From Hirsutella rhossiliensis (Eukaryota > Ascomycota > Sordariomycetes > Hypocreales > Ophiocordycipitaceae), in the NCBI RefSeq assembly GCF_020360975.1, contig NW_025408681.1, positions 1,674,001 to 1,738,000 on the forward strand: a stretch of 64,000 nt of DNA. The letters run 5' to 3'. How positions within the stretch are numbered: position 1 is the stretch's first letter; each line of letters starts with the position of its first letter. Shown here piece after piece: positions 46,901 to 57,345 of this stretch. The position numbers and the translations under genes were made by a program. The notes under the pieces are model-generated. The model did no database searches, was not told the DNA's origin, and saw nothing but the letters and a program-made list of their open reading frames with translations.

Positions 46901-47243
46901 ACAATTGCTCAGTGACACGACGACTTATGCCCTGGTGCACTTTCCGCGACTGAATTCCGGCGAGCCCACAAGTCGGCCGCCTGCAACGGCTGACTCGCGC
47001 CCCTCGGCCGCCATATCTCAGCCTTGGTACGACGCCCGTCTTTTCTCTTCACGACACGGCCGCTACAAACATCGACATCGATTTCTAGTCAACATTCGGT
47101 CGCGATAGGGGCACAACCGACACTTCGCAGGCGAGGATCGGTGTGCGCTCTCGGCAGGTCCGCAACCATCGCCCCCTTCCGCCTTCTCGCCCTCGAGCGC
47201 TCCATCTTGGCCGGCCGTCTTCGGACGCCTCATTCGCCTCAAT
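43924..47243. other. 3.3 kb divergent spacer; no gene seen
   Basis: Separates the roadblock-like gene and the Kch1-like gene. It has tandem 12-13 bp duplications at 45472-45521, an AT-rich patch at 45965-46003 and a very CT-rich leader at 46400-46700 before the Kch1-like gene. Open frames here are low-complexity and unsupported. Confidence 0.5.
45472..45521. repeat. Paired 12 and 13 bp tandem duplications
   Basis: Two copies of TGGGGAGAGTCG (45472-45495) are followed by two copies of TGGGGATAAGGCG (45496-45508, 45509-45521). The two unit types are related. Confidence 0.85.
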
Positions 47244-48883
47244 ATGGGGTGCCTCAGCCATCGCAAGAAGCAGGCCGTCGAGTTTAAAGACCTGAACTGG
47301 GACTTGATCAATCTTGCCGACTTCAAGGCCAAAGGCTGCGGCCCCGGCTTCTTCTACAGCTACCTGTGGTTCTCCCTGCTGCTGTCCATTGCCGTCTATG
47401 CCGTCGATAGCTTCACCGCCGTCAACCTGCTTGCCTTCAACAAGTGGTCCTCCAAGATCGAGCCAACCATCCCCTTCGACGTGTCCAAATGGATCTTCTC
47501 CGGCTGCATCATCGCATCCTTTGTTAACATTGCCTTCGAGGGCGTCCGAGCCATGCGGGTCATGAAGCGCGGCAACGTGGCCGAGTGCTACATGGACAGC
47601 CTGGCCGCGCGGTGGGAGTCGACGCGGTTCGGGTCTGGCCAGGGCTGGAAAAGGTTTCTCGTCTTTACCGAACTCACCAAGAGTAAGAAGGGCGCCGAGA
47701 ACGTTGCCTTCTTCACCTACTTTAGCTTTCAATGTAAGTTGGCCGTGTCATGCTCTAGCATCCGCCGGCCCGTCACTGACGCCCACCACCAGCCTGGATT
47801 CGCGTCATTCTCTGCTCGGGTCCCCGCCAGGTCGTCAATGCCCTCACTCTCAGGTCTGTCTACGAAGCCAAGCTCAACCCCACCGCCGACAGTGTCGGGG
47901 GCTCCATTGTTGGCTTCTTCGACAAGATCAAAGCTCTCGCGACAGAGGACTACCAGCAAGCAGTCATCCTGTCGGGCATGTGCTTCACCCTTGTCGTCTG
48001 GATCTTTTCGGCATTGTTCCTGCTCATCGCAGTCCTCTTCTACGTCTTCTTCCTCTTCCACTGGCTCCCGCGCGCCGACGGCGGTCTCACCGGATACTGC
48101 GTGCGTAAGGTCAACAAGCGACTCACCAAGATTGTCACGACAAAGGTCAACAAGGCTCTCGCCAAGGGTCAGGCAAAGAGAGAAAAGGCCGACAAGTTTG
48201 GGGAGATGCCGTTTGAACGGTCTGCCGCTCTCCCGACCATCCCCTATCTTGGCATGGGGAGTAAGGAGGACGGCCTTCCGGAGATGCCAGAGCTGTCGCG
48301 GATCGGGAGCAACAGCACCCTCCCCCTGTATTCCTCACGCCCGGGCACGCCCAGCAGCTTCGAGCTCGGCGCCCTCCGTCAGCAGCGACCGCTCCATTCC
48401 CGGTCCGGCACATCGGGCTCGGGCTCGGGCTCCATCTTTTCTGCGAAAGCACCCCTCATCGGGGCTGCCGCTCACATGGGTTACAATGCCCCCTCGGACG
48501 CGAACGGCTACCCCAAGACCGACTTCGCCGCCTTTCCCCCTCAACGACCCGACACCTCAAACTCCCAGGCAAGTTTCGGCTCGCGGTCCGGCTTCGGTCG
48601 TGCGCCGCCTCTCGGCAGACCGTTCGATGCCTACAGCTCAGAAGGTCGCTCTAGTCCAGCGCCATCGGTGACTTCGTACCGGACGGGCTATCCTTCTCCC
48701 TGGGCTTCCCCGGCGCCGCAAGCCGCGCACCAGCATCAACCCTTGAGGAGCATGACGGGACCGGTTCCTCAGCGCGCGCCCCAGTATCCTCCCCAGCGGA
48801 ACATGACGGCTCCGACGGGCCCGGGTGCTCGTATTCCCCCATTTGGATACGACGTTGAAGCGCAGCATAGGCCTGGGTACTAG
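47244..48883 (+). CDS. Kch1/Prm6-like potassium transport membrane protein
   Basis: Exons 47244-47733 and 47793-48883 (59 bp intron, GTAAGT/CCACCAG) encode 526 residues. The conserved N-terminal half has MGCLSHRKKQAVEFKDLNWD and about four membrane segments: FFYSYLWFSLLLSIAVYAVD, WIFSGCIIASFVNIAF, SWIRVILCSGPRQVVNALTL (rebuilt across the intron) and AVILSGMCFTLVVWIFSALF continuing to LFHWLPRADGG. It then has YCVRKVNKRLTKIVTTKVNKAL. This matches fungal Kch1/Kch2 (Prm6), plasma-membrane proteins needed for low-affinity K+ uptake and calcium activation in yeast pheromone response. The C-terminal ~250 residues are Ser/Pro/Gly-rich and disordered. A Gly-Cys start (MGC) could allow lipidation; that is inference. 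Confidence 0.85.
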
Positions 48884-49572
48884 TGCTGGGTGGCGCTCGC
48901 CTGACGGCTGGGACGGGAATCATCAATCTAGATAGTCTTCAACACCGAGCAAATATGATTACGACACGGGAGATGCTCAGGATATGGGGCGCATCGACAT
49001 TAGTTTCCATTAGCTGTACCTGTCTTGTTGATATACCCCCATCCGGCATTCGGCCTTGTGGCTCGCGGGTTTATCTAGCCGGCCGTGGCTCGACTGCACC
49101 TGGTATGGTCTACTATTTAGAAATGCATGCTGATTTTATACCTGCGCTATGACGTCTCGGTTTGCGTACACAGCTGCAAGGGCCGCCTTGTTTTGTCCCT
49201 TTGACAGCAGAAGCGACGCCATATATGGGCTGGGGTGGTCTTGCCCTCGAGCAACTGCTCAATCTGCATGGCAGGCTTCCTGTTCATCACGTACACTAAG
49301 CGAGCTGTCCATCCGTCATGCCGTGACGTATGATGCCCCCCCCGCGCGACGCCCAAGTTCCACTCACGGGAAGAAAAATGCCAGTTCTGCACACCTGCCA
49401 TTCGCCATGCGTACAATATCCAATGCCAGGCCCCATGTGCCTCCACAGCCCCCCCGACCTTCCACAGGCTCTCCAAGCCATACCAAAGTTCCCCATCAAC
49501 ATTGTACCTGCGACAAAGTCAGTCCACAAGACGTCAGCGCTCCAACGCTTCTTCTTTGAATCCTCCAAGGCC
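48884..49572. other. Convergent spacer
   Basis: 689 bp between the Kch1-like gene and the DUF2461 gene, both ending here. No gene recognised. Confidence 0.5.
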
Positions 49573-51007
49573 TCAAGTCTCATCCTCGTCGCCGTCAGTA
49601 GTACTGCTCTCGTCGTCCTCGTCAAGGTTGGGGGGGTCTGGCATGACGATGCTGTTGAGGAAAGAAATCTGCGGCGGCAGAGGTGAGCTTCAGCACGTTG
49701 TCGGTTCTTTTTTTCTGGTGTGGCACGTACGAATCCCGACATGGCCCGCACGAGCTCTTCGACCCGCTGCTGCGCGTCGTCGCCGCATAGCATCTCGGCG
49801 TCGATTTTTGTGCCAATTGTGTAGTTTCTCAGCTTCAGAAGCTCAATGTCCTTGTGCGTGACTTCCCACCCCTGTCCACACCAGGCATCAGTCAGTCAGT
49901 CAGTCAGTCAGTCAAGGAGGGTACCGCTGGCGGTCAAGTACCCCATCAGCGGATAAGCAGGCCAAAGAGGGGCTCTCACCATGGGCCGCTTCTTCAGCGC
50001 ATTGTCCTGGTTCTTGCCCACAAAGGCCTTGACCGCCTCCTCGGGCCCCGCGCCGGCCTTGAGCGCGGGGAAAAACGCCTTCTTAAGGAGCGGGTCGCCG
50101 AGGGCGCGGCGCCAGCGGCCGGGGTGCCGGTCGATATTCCGGCGCAGCTTGGTCACCAGCTGCGCCTCCGGATGCCACAGGCCGCCGCCGACAAAGGACG
50201 AGCCGGGCTCGCAGTGCACGTAGTAGCATGCGTAGGGGCCCTTGCGGCCTGTGCGGGACCAGGCGGCGGAGAAATGCGGCTGGGACGGGGAGTCAGTGCT
50301 GCCGCTCAACGATGCCTGGAGGGAGCATGCCTGGAGGGAGCATGCCTTGTAGGGGGTTGGGTCTTTGCTGAAGCGTATGTCCCTGTGGATGCGGAATATG
50401 ACGTCCTTGATGGGCAGCTCGGGCACCGTCTCGTCAATCTCGATGATGCGCTGCGTCGTGGTTTCAACAAAGGACTGCCAGTCCTTCAGGGCTCGACGAT
50501 ACTCGCCATCATGCGCTTTGCCACCTTCCCGCTTAGCGGCCACGCTTCCTTGTACGCAATGCCTTGGAAATCTCAAAACTCACACTTCAGCCACGGCCGC
50601 TTGTTGTTGGCCTTTAGGTCCTTGAGGAACAGCAGCGTATTGCGGTGCAGCCGGTCGTCCTCATACGCAACGCCGCCCGTGTCTCTCATCTTTTCCAGCG
50701 GAATAATCTCGACCCTAGGCGGCGCATCCTCGTCGTCTTCATCTTCGTCTCCATCATCCTCGCCGTCCCTCGCCCCCTCGTCCTCGTCCTCCTTGTACTG
50801 CTCATCCTCGTCCTCGCTGGCGGGAGGAGGCGGCTGCGTCTTGCGCGGACGGCCGCGGCGCTTCTTGGCAGGCGGCAGCTGCTGCTCGTCCTCGGAGACT
50901 GCGGCCTCTTCCTCGTCGTCCTGGAAGTATGCGCTCTTCTTGGGCGTGCTGGAGAGACGTCCGGATCGGCGGCGGGCGGCGACGGGTGAGCGTTTGCGAG
51001 CTGGCAT
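49573..51007 (-). CDS. DUF2461-domain protein with an AT-hook-like N-terminus
   Basis: Five exons (51007-50584, 50515-50346, 50279-49980, 49871-49731, 49668-49573) encode 376 residues. The N-terminus is basic with KKRRGRPRK, an AT-hook-like DNA-minor-groove motif, then an acidic stretch. The DUF2461 domain follows: TLLFLKDLKANNKRPWLKSHDGEY, FRIHRDIRFSKDPTPYKPHF, AAWSRTGRKGPYACYYVH, GGGLWHPE and RPMGWEVTHKDIELLKLRNYTIG. It closes with a new acidic tail (DPPNLDEDDESS). The biochemical role of DUF2461 is unknown. Intron 2 (50345-50280) has a GC donor; removing it gives the conserved TPYKPHFSAAW. Intron 3 contains a CAGT microsatellite. An in-frame ATG at 51223 exists, but MPARKRSP at 51007 is the more typical start. 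Confidence 0.85.
49888..49914. repeat. (CAGT)n microsatellite in a DUF2461 intron
   Basis: Six consecutive CAGT/TCAG units lie inside intron 49979-49872, near its 3' end on the minus strand. Confidence 0.9.
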
Positions 51008-52445
51008 CTTCTTCTCCCCTTGGCTTTCTTTGGGTGTCGTGGATAGCCGTTGAGCAGTATTTACAAATCCAGTGGCCTGGGCATGAAGCTTCCAAGAAGA
51101 GTATCGAAATGAAACTCGTAGTGGTTGCGTCATGGCCCCCTGTCTCGCGACGGGCGCGTCGTCCAGCACGCCATAGCTCGCCGCGCTGTCACGTGATGTG
51201 TCGGTAGACAAAGTAATCTGCATGGGTTGATGAGCTAAGCTTGTTGTGTCACTAGAACAGGCGGCCAGATTCTACAAAAATACACCGGATCCCCATGGAA
51301 CGGCTTGTCGCCCCGGGCTCTTACTCCCCGTCTGCCGATTGTAGAACCGCAGGTCCTCAAGGTCGGCACCCAGGTTCTGCAAAGCGAGATTCTGCAAAGC
51401 AATGACAAAAACAGGGTATTCTCTTGGCAGATTCAGTTGCCCGGCAAGGTGGGCAGTGGCACAGAGCTCTTGATTGATGACTCGCTTTGGAGTGTTGATC
51501 TGCACCAAGTCTGCCCCAGTGACGCCTCCGCTTTCTGCGAATTCCCTTTCAAAATTCGGCGAAAAGGAGGCGAAGCTTTTCTCTAGACCCTACCTCATTG
51601 TCTCAAGCCTCGTAAGAGCCCGCTGCTTTGTGTTGGTATCTGCATAGCAGCTGATGAGGTATTGCAAGAAGAAGTCGGGATCAAATCAGCCATCTAAGCC
51701 ATCTTTCTCGAAGAAAGCAGCAGCCATCGATTAAGGGGTTTGGTTGAGCCTTGCGGAGATTTATGCAAACTAGTCCGAGCAGGAGCCGGCTGCAGCACTG
51801 CCGACACGCAGCTTGCTCTGCATCTCTAGTTGCCAGGCCTGGGACCTCTTGCAGGTCCCGTCAACGCGTTGAGGAACAGCCTAATAGGTAATGTGGGTTT
51901 CTTCTTCGGCAGTCTGATCGGTTGCTTCCATCCTATTAAGCACGTTATTGTGCATGGATTCGCTTATTACTCGGTTCATTCGTCGAGGTCGGTGTCGATA
52001 CAGCTGGGGAAATCAGACGAAACCCACCTATTTGAGGGGCTCCCCACTACCAAGGCTGCCTTTATCGTACTGCTTTGCCAGGTTTCAGGCAGGCATATAT
52101 GAAACTTGAAAGACTTACGGAGGAGCACTTCAAAAGTCGTGACTTGTTAGCCCCCGGCAAGCCCCCTGCAAGCCATTATGGCTTTAAAAGCTTCTCCATA
52201 TTACTGCCTCATTCACCCCCCCATGCTTGTCTGATCCTCATGCCTTGTCATGCATAATTCTGGATGCCGAGAGTCTAGGTACGTAGGAGAGCTAAGAGCC
52301 TAAGACTGCTTCCCTCTTCCCTCTTCCACCCTGTCTAATTGCTCTTTTTCAACATGAACCGCAAACAATCTCACGCAGAATCTGTGAGGAAATAAAGACC
52401 CTCTAGTCCGTGTTACTTCCGAAACTCGCCTCTACCGCCAGCCCA
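51008..52445. other. Lower-GC spacer before the formamidase-like gene
   Basis: 1.44 kb. From about 51500 on, AT content rises clearly compared with the rest of the window. Two short frames (51830-52102 and 52075-52257, +) are adjacent but carry no recognised domain. They could be decayed coding sequence. Confidence 0.45.
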
Positions 52446-53457
52446 ATGAATCTGCCGACGAAATTGCACTTCATGATATATTGCATGGCCCTACTGGGTG
52501 TCCTAGGTCAAGATCCTAGTGTATCTGACTTAGGAAGCAAGTTCACGTTGGTTCCGTTTGGAAAAGCAGACCAGCAGCTCATTGCCTTCCTCGAGACTTC
52601 TCCAAAGGGACAGTTTTGGGTAGTGTATGCTTGAAATTCGACCCTCTGGTACTTTCCGGCCGACTGACAATCCTGCAAGGCTCATACATGGAGGAGCTTG
52701 GCAGAGCGGAAGCGGCCAAGATTTTGTGCCGGCCATTAGAAATATGCTTGGGTCTTCAGATTTCAGCGATCTTCGCGGGTTCGTCACCATAAACTACAGG
52801 TTGTCGGGGGGGCAGCCGCCGGCGCAGCACCCAGACCACGTCATGGACGCCATTTCCGGGCTCAACTTCTTCGACAAGAACATCCGGAACGGTACCAAAT
52901 ATATCCTGCTTGGGCAGTCGGCTGGCGGGACAATGATCTTTCAAATGTCCATGGGCGAGGCGGCCCTCAAGGCCCCGCCAGCCACGGGGCGTCAGTCGGC
53001 GGAGTCCCAGGCCCAGAGCTGCTCGGACGACCCGCCGCCAACGGCACAGGCGGTCAATGCCTCCCAGGACATGCCCAAGCCCGAAGCAATGATTAGCCTC
53101 GCGGGGATACATGATCTCAACGGGCTGGTCGAGGAAGCCAACGACAGATTCTATGACAATTTTACCGAACAAGCTTTTGGCAAGGATAGAGGCTTCTGGG
53201 ACCAGGTATCTCCTGCCAAATTCGACGGAAAGTACAAGGACGCGTGGCCTGGCAAGAGTGTCGTGATGCTGGCACGTTCCGACCAGGATGAGCTCGTTTT
53301 TGAGTCGCAGCTCACGGTTATGCAGAAAAGGCTTTCTACAGAGGGCATTACTCCAATTGTGGTTGGGAATCTCAAAGGTGACCATTTCAAATTCGAAACT
53401 CAGGTCCCCCCTCTCATTCAGCAAGCACTCAGCGCGTTAAGAGCTCAGAAACAATAA
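52446..53457 (+). CDS. Kynurenine formamidase-like alpha/beta hydrolase (BNA7 family)
   Basis: Exons 52446-52624 and 52680-53457 encode 318 residues. The 55 bp intron (GTATGC/GCAAG) is supported because it joins QFWV and VLIHGGAW. HGGAW (63-67) is the oxyanion-hole motif. GQSAGG puts the nucleophile at Ser140. SDQDELV supplies the acid and a late GDHF the His. FVTINYRLSGG and the ISLAGIHDLNGLVEE segment are like yeast Bna7. These enzymes hydrolyse N-formylkynurenine in tryptophan-to-NAD metabolism. Oddities are an N-terminal hydrophobic run (LHFMIYCMALLGVLG) that could be a signal sequence, unusual for a cytosolic enzyme; an insert at ~160-185 (SQAQSCSDDPPPTA); and base composition lower in GC than neighbouring genes. 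An accessory esterase with related fold is the main alternative. Confidence 0.75.
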
Positions 53458-53559
53458 ACATTGTTCCAGAAACACGAAGAAACCCACAGGGTTCAATGTC
53501 TACAACATTTGTTCCATTAGAGCCTGCCTGGGCGGACAAACGGTTCCGTCTACTCTCCG
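53458..53559. other. Short spacer
   Basis: About 100 bp of AT-rich sequence after the formamidase-like stop codon; nothing recognised. Confidence 0.4.
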
Positions 53560-54671
53560 TTATTGAAACTTATAAGTCGTAGAATAGTAGTTAGGTCTGG
53601 TGACGACCAGCGAACACCGGCTGCTGTATGCGCTCTCTCCCTCTCTTTTTGTTGTTGCGATTTTTGCCGACTTTCTTCCGAATTTCTCCATTTCTTGCGA
53701 TGGGTAGTTCAACGTGGGTGATTTGCCTGGCGGCAGGGTGGTGGGTAATAGTGGTACTTGCGGATGTGGTGGTGTAGTGACGAAAGGGCAAGATTTCCTG
53801 CCACGCCTACCACCTCTTCGACGCTGGCATGACAAGCTTGCCCCCATACCAAACCCTCTACACGACATGTTTCCTCCGCATCCGGCTCGGGCTTGGAGAT
53901 CCGGTAGTCGCCTCCGCTGCTGGCCTGGCGCCGGCCTCTTGAAGAAGCGAATATCGTGAGAAGTCGAATGTTCTTGATTTCGGCCTTGATTGGAGTCGTC
54001 GTTCGTTTCGTGGAGTGATTGGCGACGACGTCTGCTGCTGGGACTGGGGCTTTTGCCGAGGAGGCTGCTGAGGTTGCTTCGGAGGCCGTACGCTCGCTCC
54101 TCCTGTTCCTCGCCCACCGTCTTGTCGCCCTCCCCCATCCCCGGCAGAACCGCCGCTGCATCGCCTCGTCCATGGCCGCAAATATATTCGCCTCCTGTCT
54201 CGGCGCCGCAGAGCCTCTCCAGGATATCGCAGTCCAGCTCAAGGCCGCTCGGCGGCAACGCAACCGCCGAGCTCGGTACGCCCCCGTCGGGAAAGGCAAT
54301 GGTGTAGGTCGCCCGCGCCCTCGCACTCGTCATGCTCGTCTAGGCTATTAGGAGCCAGGTGATTTGCGAGGCCACGGCCTGGACGTCGTCGACGCTGTCG
54401 AAGCCCCCGCGCTCGAGTTCCTCAAAAAGCCGCTCGAGGGACTCGACGAAGTCCCTGCCTGGGGCTTTGCGTGACAAGGCTCTGCGTCTAGTCTGAGCGT
54501 TGCGGTGCCCTGGTGATTGTCGGTTGAAGTGACGAGATGTCGTGTAAGTAATCTGTCCGTATGATTGAACACAATGCGACAGCAAGACTCTTCGTGACTG
54601 AACGAGAAGTGCTGATGGTTTCCCTGGTCAAGACGAGCGAGCTTTATACCACTCGAGGAAGAATTGAACAA
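53560..54671 (-). other. Unresolved coding-like ORFs, possible broken or multi-exon gene
   Basis: Two adjacent frames show GC-rich third positions but do not join into one protein. The upstream part (about 54463-54351) reads GRDFVESLERLFEELERGGF then DSVDDVQAVASQITWLLIA and stop. It could begin at a CCCCAG acceptor. The downstream frame, from ATG 54333, reads MTSARARATYTIAFPDGG, ALPPSGLELDCDILERLCGAE and then becomes Arg/Gln-rich to 53560. No intron with good borders links them, and parts of other frames look equally plausible after ~54180. I do not recognise either part. It may be a decayed gene, or a short multi-exon gene I could not resolve. Confidence 0.3.
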
Positions 54672-55116
54672 TAGCCTCCTTCCTCGCCAATGTCCTATTC
54701 ACGGCCTTGCCTTCCTTCTACATCTATTGATGTGCTCATTCATAAACGCAGACCCACTTCACGCAAACCGCTGCCATTTATCTGCTTCACAGTGAGGGAG
54801 AGCCGCCTTGGCTGGCCACTCACTCACTCGCAGCACCCATGTTCACGAGCTTGGCGGTGGTGAAACGCCGTCGGGCATCGAGGTTGTTTGCCCGAGCTCA
54901 GCTGACTCCTCCACTCATTGCTTCACCGTCCGTTCTCTCACTTTGCATCGCCGCCAGGCCATCTTCAGACAAGTTATATTGTGTGTGCGCAGCGACTCTT
55001 ACAGTACATCAACCGTCAGATTTTATAATGCCCTAGGTAACCGCAGTGATCCGCACACAAAACACCCGAAACAAAGCTCTTTGGCCTTTGCGCTTTTGGA
55101 AACAACGTCTATGCAT
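54672..55116. other. Spacer 3' of the BiP gene
   Basis: 445 bp; expected BiP 3' UTR on the minus strand. No other feature. Confidence 0.5.
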
Positions 55117-57345
55117 TTACAACTCGTCATGGAGACCACCCTCGTCCTCCTTGGCGCCCTCGCCGCCCTCGCCGCCAGCTCCCTGGTACATCTTGGATGT
55201 GATGGGGTACGCCACATTGGACAGCTTCTCCTTCTGCTCGTTGAAGTCCTCGGCGTTGGCGCTGGCGCCGTTCTCGTCGAGCCACTCGGTAGCCTCCTTG
55301 ACAGCGTCCAGAATCTAGTCATTTGGGTCAGCATGTATCCGGCCAGCGGCGCCTTAAAAGCTTGGAGGCTTACCGTCTCCTTATCCTCGGCATCAATCTT
55401 GCCACCAAGACCCTCCTCGTCGTTGACCTGGTTCTTGAGGTTGAAGGCATAGTTCTCCAGGCCGTTGCGGGCCTCGATGCGCTCACGGGTGGCCTTGTCC
55501 TCCTCGGCGTACTTCTCGGCCTCGGAAACCATACGGTCAATCTCCTCCTGGGTAAGGCGGCCCTTGTCGTTGGTGATGGTGATGGACTCTTGCTTGCCGG
55601 TGCCCTTGTCGTGGGCAGACACTTTGAGGATACCGTTGGCGTCAAGCTCAAACGACACCTCGATCTGGGGAACACCACGAGGGGCGGGGGGGATGCCGGT
55701 GAGCTCGAACTTGCCGAGCATGTTGTTGTCCTTGGTCATGGAACGCTCGCCCTCGAAAACCTGGATAAGGACCACGGGCTGGTTGTCGGCGGCCGTAGAG
55801 AAGATCTGACTCTTGCGAGTGGGAATGGGAGTGTTGCGAGGAATCAGCTTGGTCATGACTCCGCCAGTAGTCTCGATACCAAGCGTCAATGGGTTGACGT
55901 CCATGAGGACAATGTCCTCTGTGCCCTCCTCGCCAGATAACACGCCAGCCTGGACAGCGGCGCCAAAGGCGACGGCCTCGTCGGGGTTGATACCCTTGGA
56001 GGCCTGCTTGCCACCGAAGTGTTCCTCAATCAACTTCTGAACCTTGGGGATACGAGTGGAACCACCAACGAGGACGATATCGTTAATGTCCTTCTTTTCG
56101 ACCTTTGCGTCCTTGAGAACCTGCTCAACAGGCTTGATTGTCTTCTTGAAGAGGTCCATGTTGAGTTCCTCAAACTTGGCGCGGGTAAGGGTCTCAGAGA
56201 AGTCCTTGCCATCGATGAAGGCCTCAATCTCAATGCGCGTGCTCATCTGCGACGACAGGGTTCGCTTAGCCTTTTCGGCCTCGCGCTTCAACTTGCTCGT
56301 AGCCTTGAGGTCCTTGGAGACATCGACGTTGTGCTTCTTCTTGAAGAGCTTGGTGAAGTGATCGATGATTCTCTGGTCAAAGTCCTCGCCACCAAGATGG
56401 GTGTCACCGGCGGTGGCCAGGACCTCGAAGACACCCTGGTCAATGGAGAGCAGGGACACATCAAAGGTACCACCGCCGAGATCGTAGACAATGATTTGGC
56501 GCTCGCTGCCTGTCTTGTCCAGACCGTAGGCGATGGCGGCGGCGGTGGGCTCGTTGACAATTCGGAGGACGTTCAAGCCGGCAATGATGCCAGCGTCCTT
56601 GGTGGCCTGTCGTTGGTTGTCCTGTAGAGCACATTAGCCAGTGTTGTCGCCGGGTTCGCTGACATGAGAAACTTACGTTGAAGTAGGCAGGGACAGTGAC
56701 AACGGCGTGGGTGACCTTCTTGCCCAGGTAGGACTCGGCCACCTCCTTCATCTTGCCGAGAACCATGGCGGAGATTTCCTCAGGGGTGAATTTCTTGTTC
56801 TCTCCGTTGACCTGGACCTGAACGATGGGCTTGCCATCCTTGTTGATGACCTTGTAGGGGAGGTGCTTGATGTCGGCCTGGAGCTGCTCGTCCTTGAACT
56901 TGCGGCCGATGAGTCGCCTGAGGGGGTGTCAGAAATTGCAACCAAGGCATTCAGGAGGGGGCCATCTTACTTGATATCGAAGATGGTGTTGGTAGGGTTA
57001 GCCGCAGCCTGGTTCTTGGCCGAGTCACCGACAAGGCGTTCCTCCTCGGTGAAGGCGACGTAGGAGGGAGTGATTCGGTTGCCCTGATCGTTGACGAGAA
57101 TCTCGACCTTGCCCTTTTGCATCACACCGACGCAGCTGTATGTCGTACCCAGATCCTGCAACCAGCGGTTAGCAGGTGCTCGCGTCGGCGCAAAGAGTTG
57201 GAGCACTCACGATACCAATGACGGTGCCGTAGCTCTCAGTGTCGTCTGCCTGGACCTTCTGGACAAAGGCGAGGGGCGCGAAGAGAAGGGCGATCCAACA
57301 AAGGAGCCCAAGGCCCAAGGCCATCGAGCTCCGTGAGCGAGCCAT
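55117..57345 (-). CDS. kar2: ER-lumenal Hsp70 chaperone BiP/Kar2
   Basis: Exons 57345-57211, 57155-56971, 56917-56677, 56621-55374 and 55314-55117 encode 668 residues. Residues 1-31 form a signal peptide (basic MARSRSSM, then [20 protein letters not shown]). The ATPase domain shows [11 protein letters not shown] after the first splice, [17 protein letters not shown] across intron 3, [27 protein letters not shown] and [12 protein letters not shown]. The substrate domain follows, and the protein ends in HDEL, the ER-retrieval signal. BiP gates the Sec61 channel, folds secretory proteins and represses the unfolded-protein sensor Ire1. Introns are 53-59 bp. A CCACGTGACGG element lies at 57657-57667, about 310 bp upstream of the ATG; it resembles bZIP/unfolded-protein response sites, but this is only suggestive. 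Confidence 0.97.

Noticed and set aside
51008..51223. In-frame upstream ATG extending the DUF2461 protein by 72 residues
   Set aside because: The MPARKRSP start looks typical, and the extension looks like leader sequence; kept only as an alternative.
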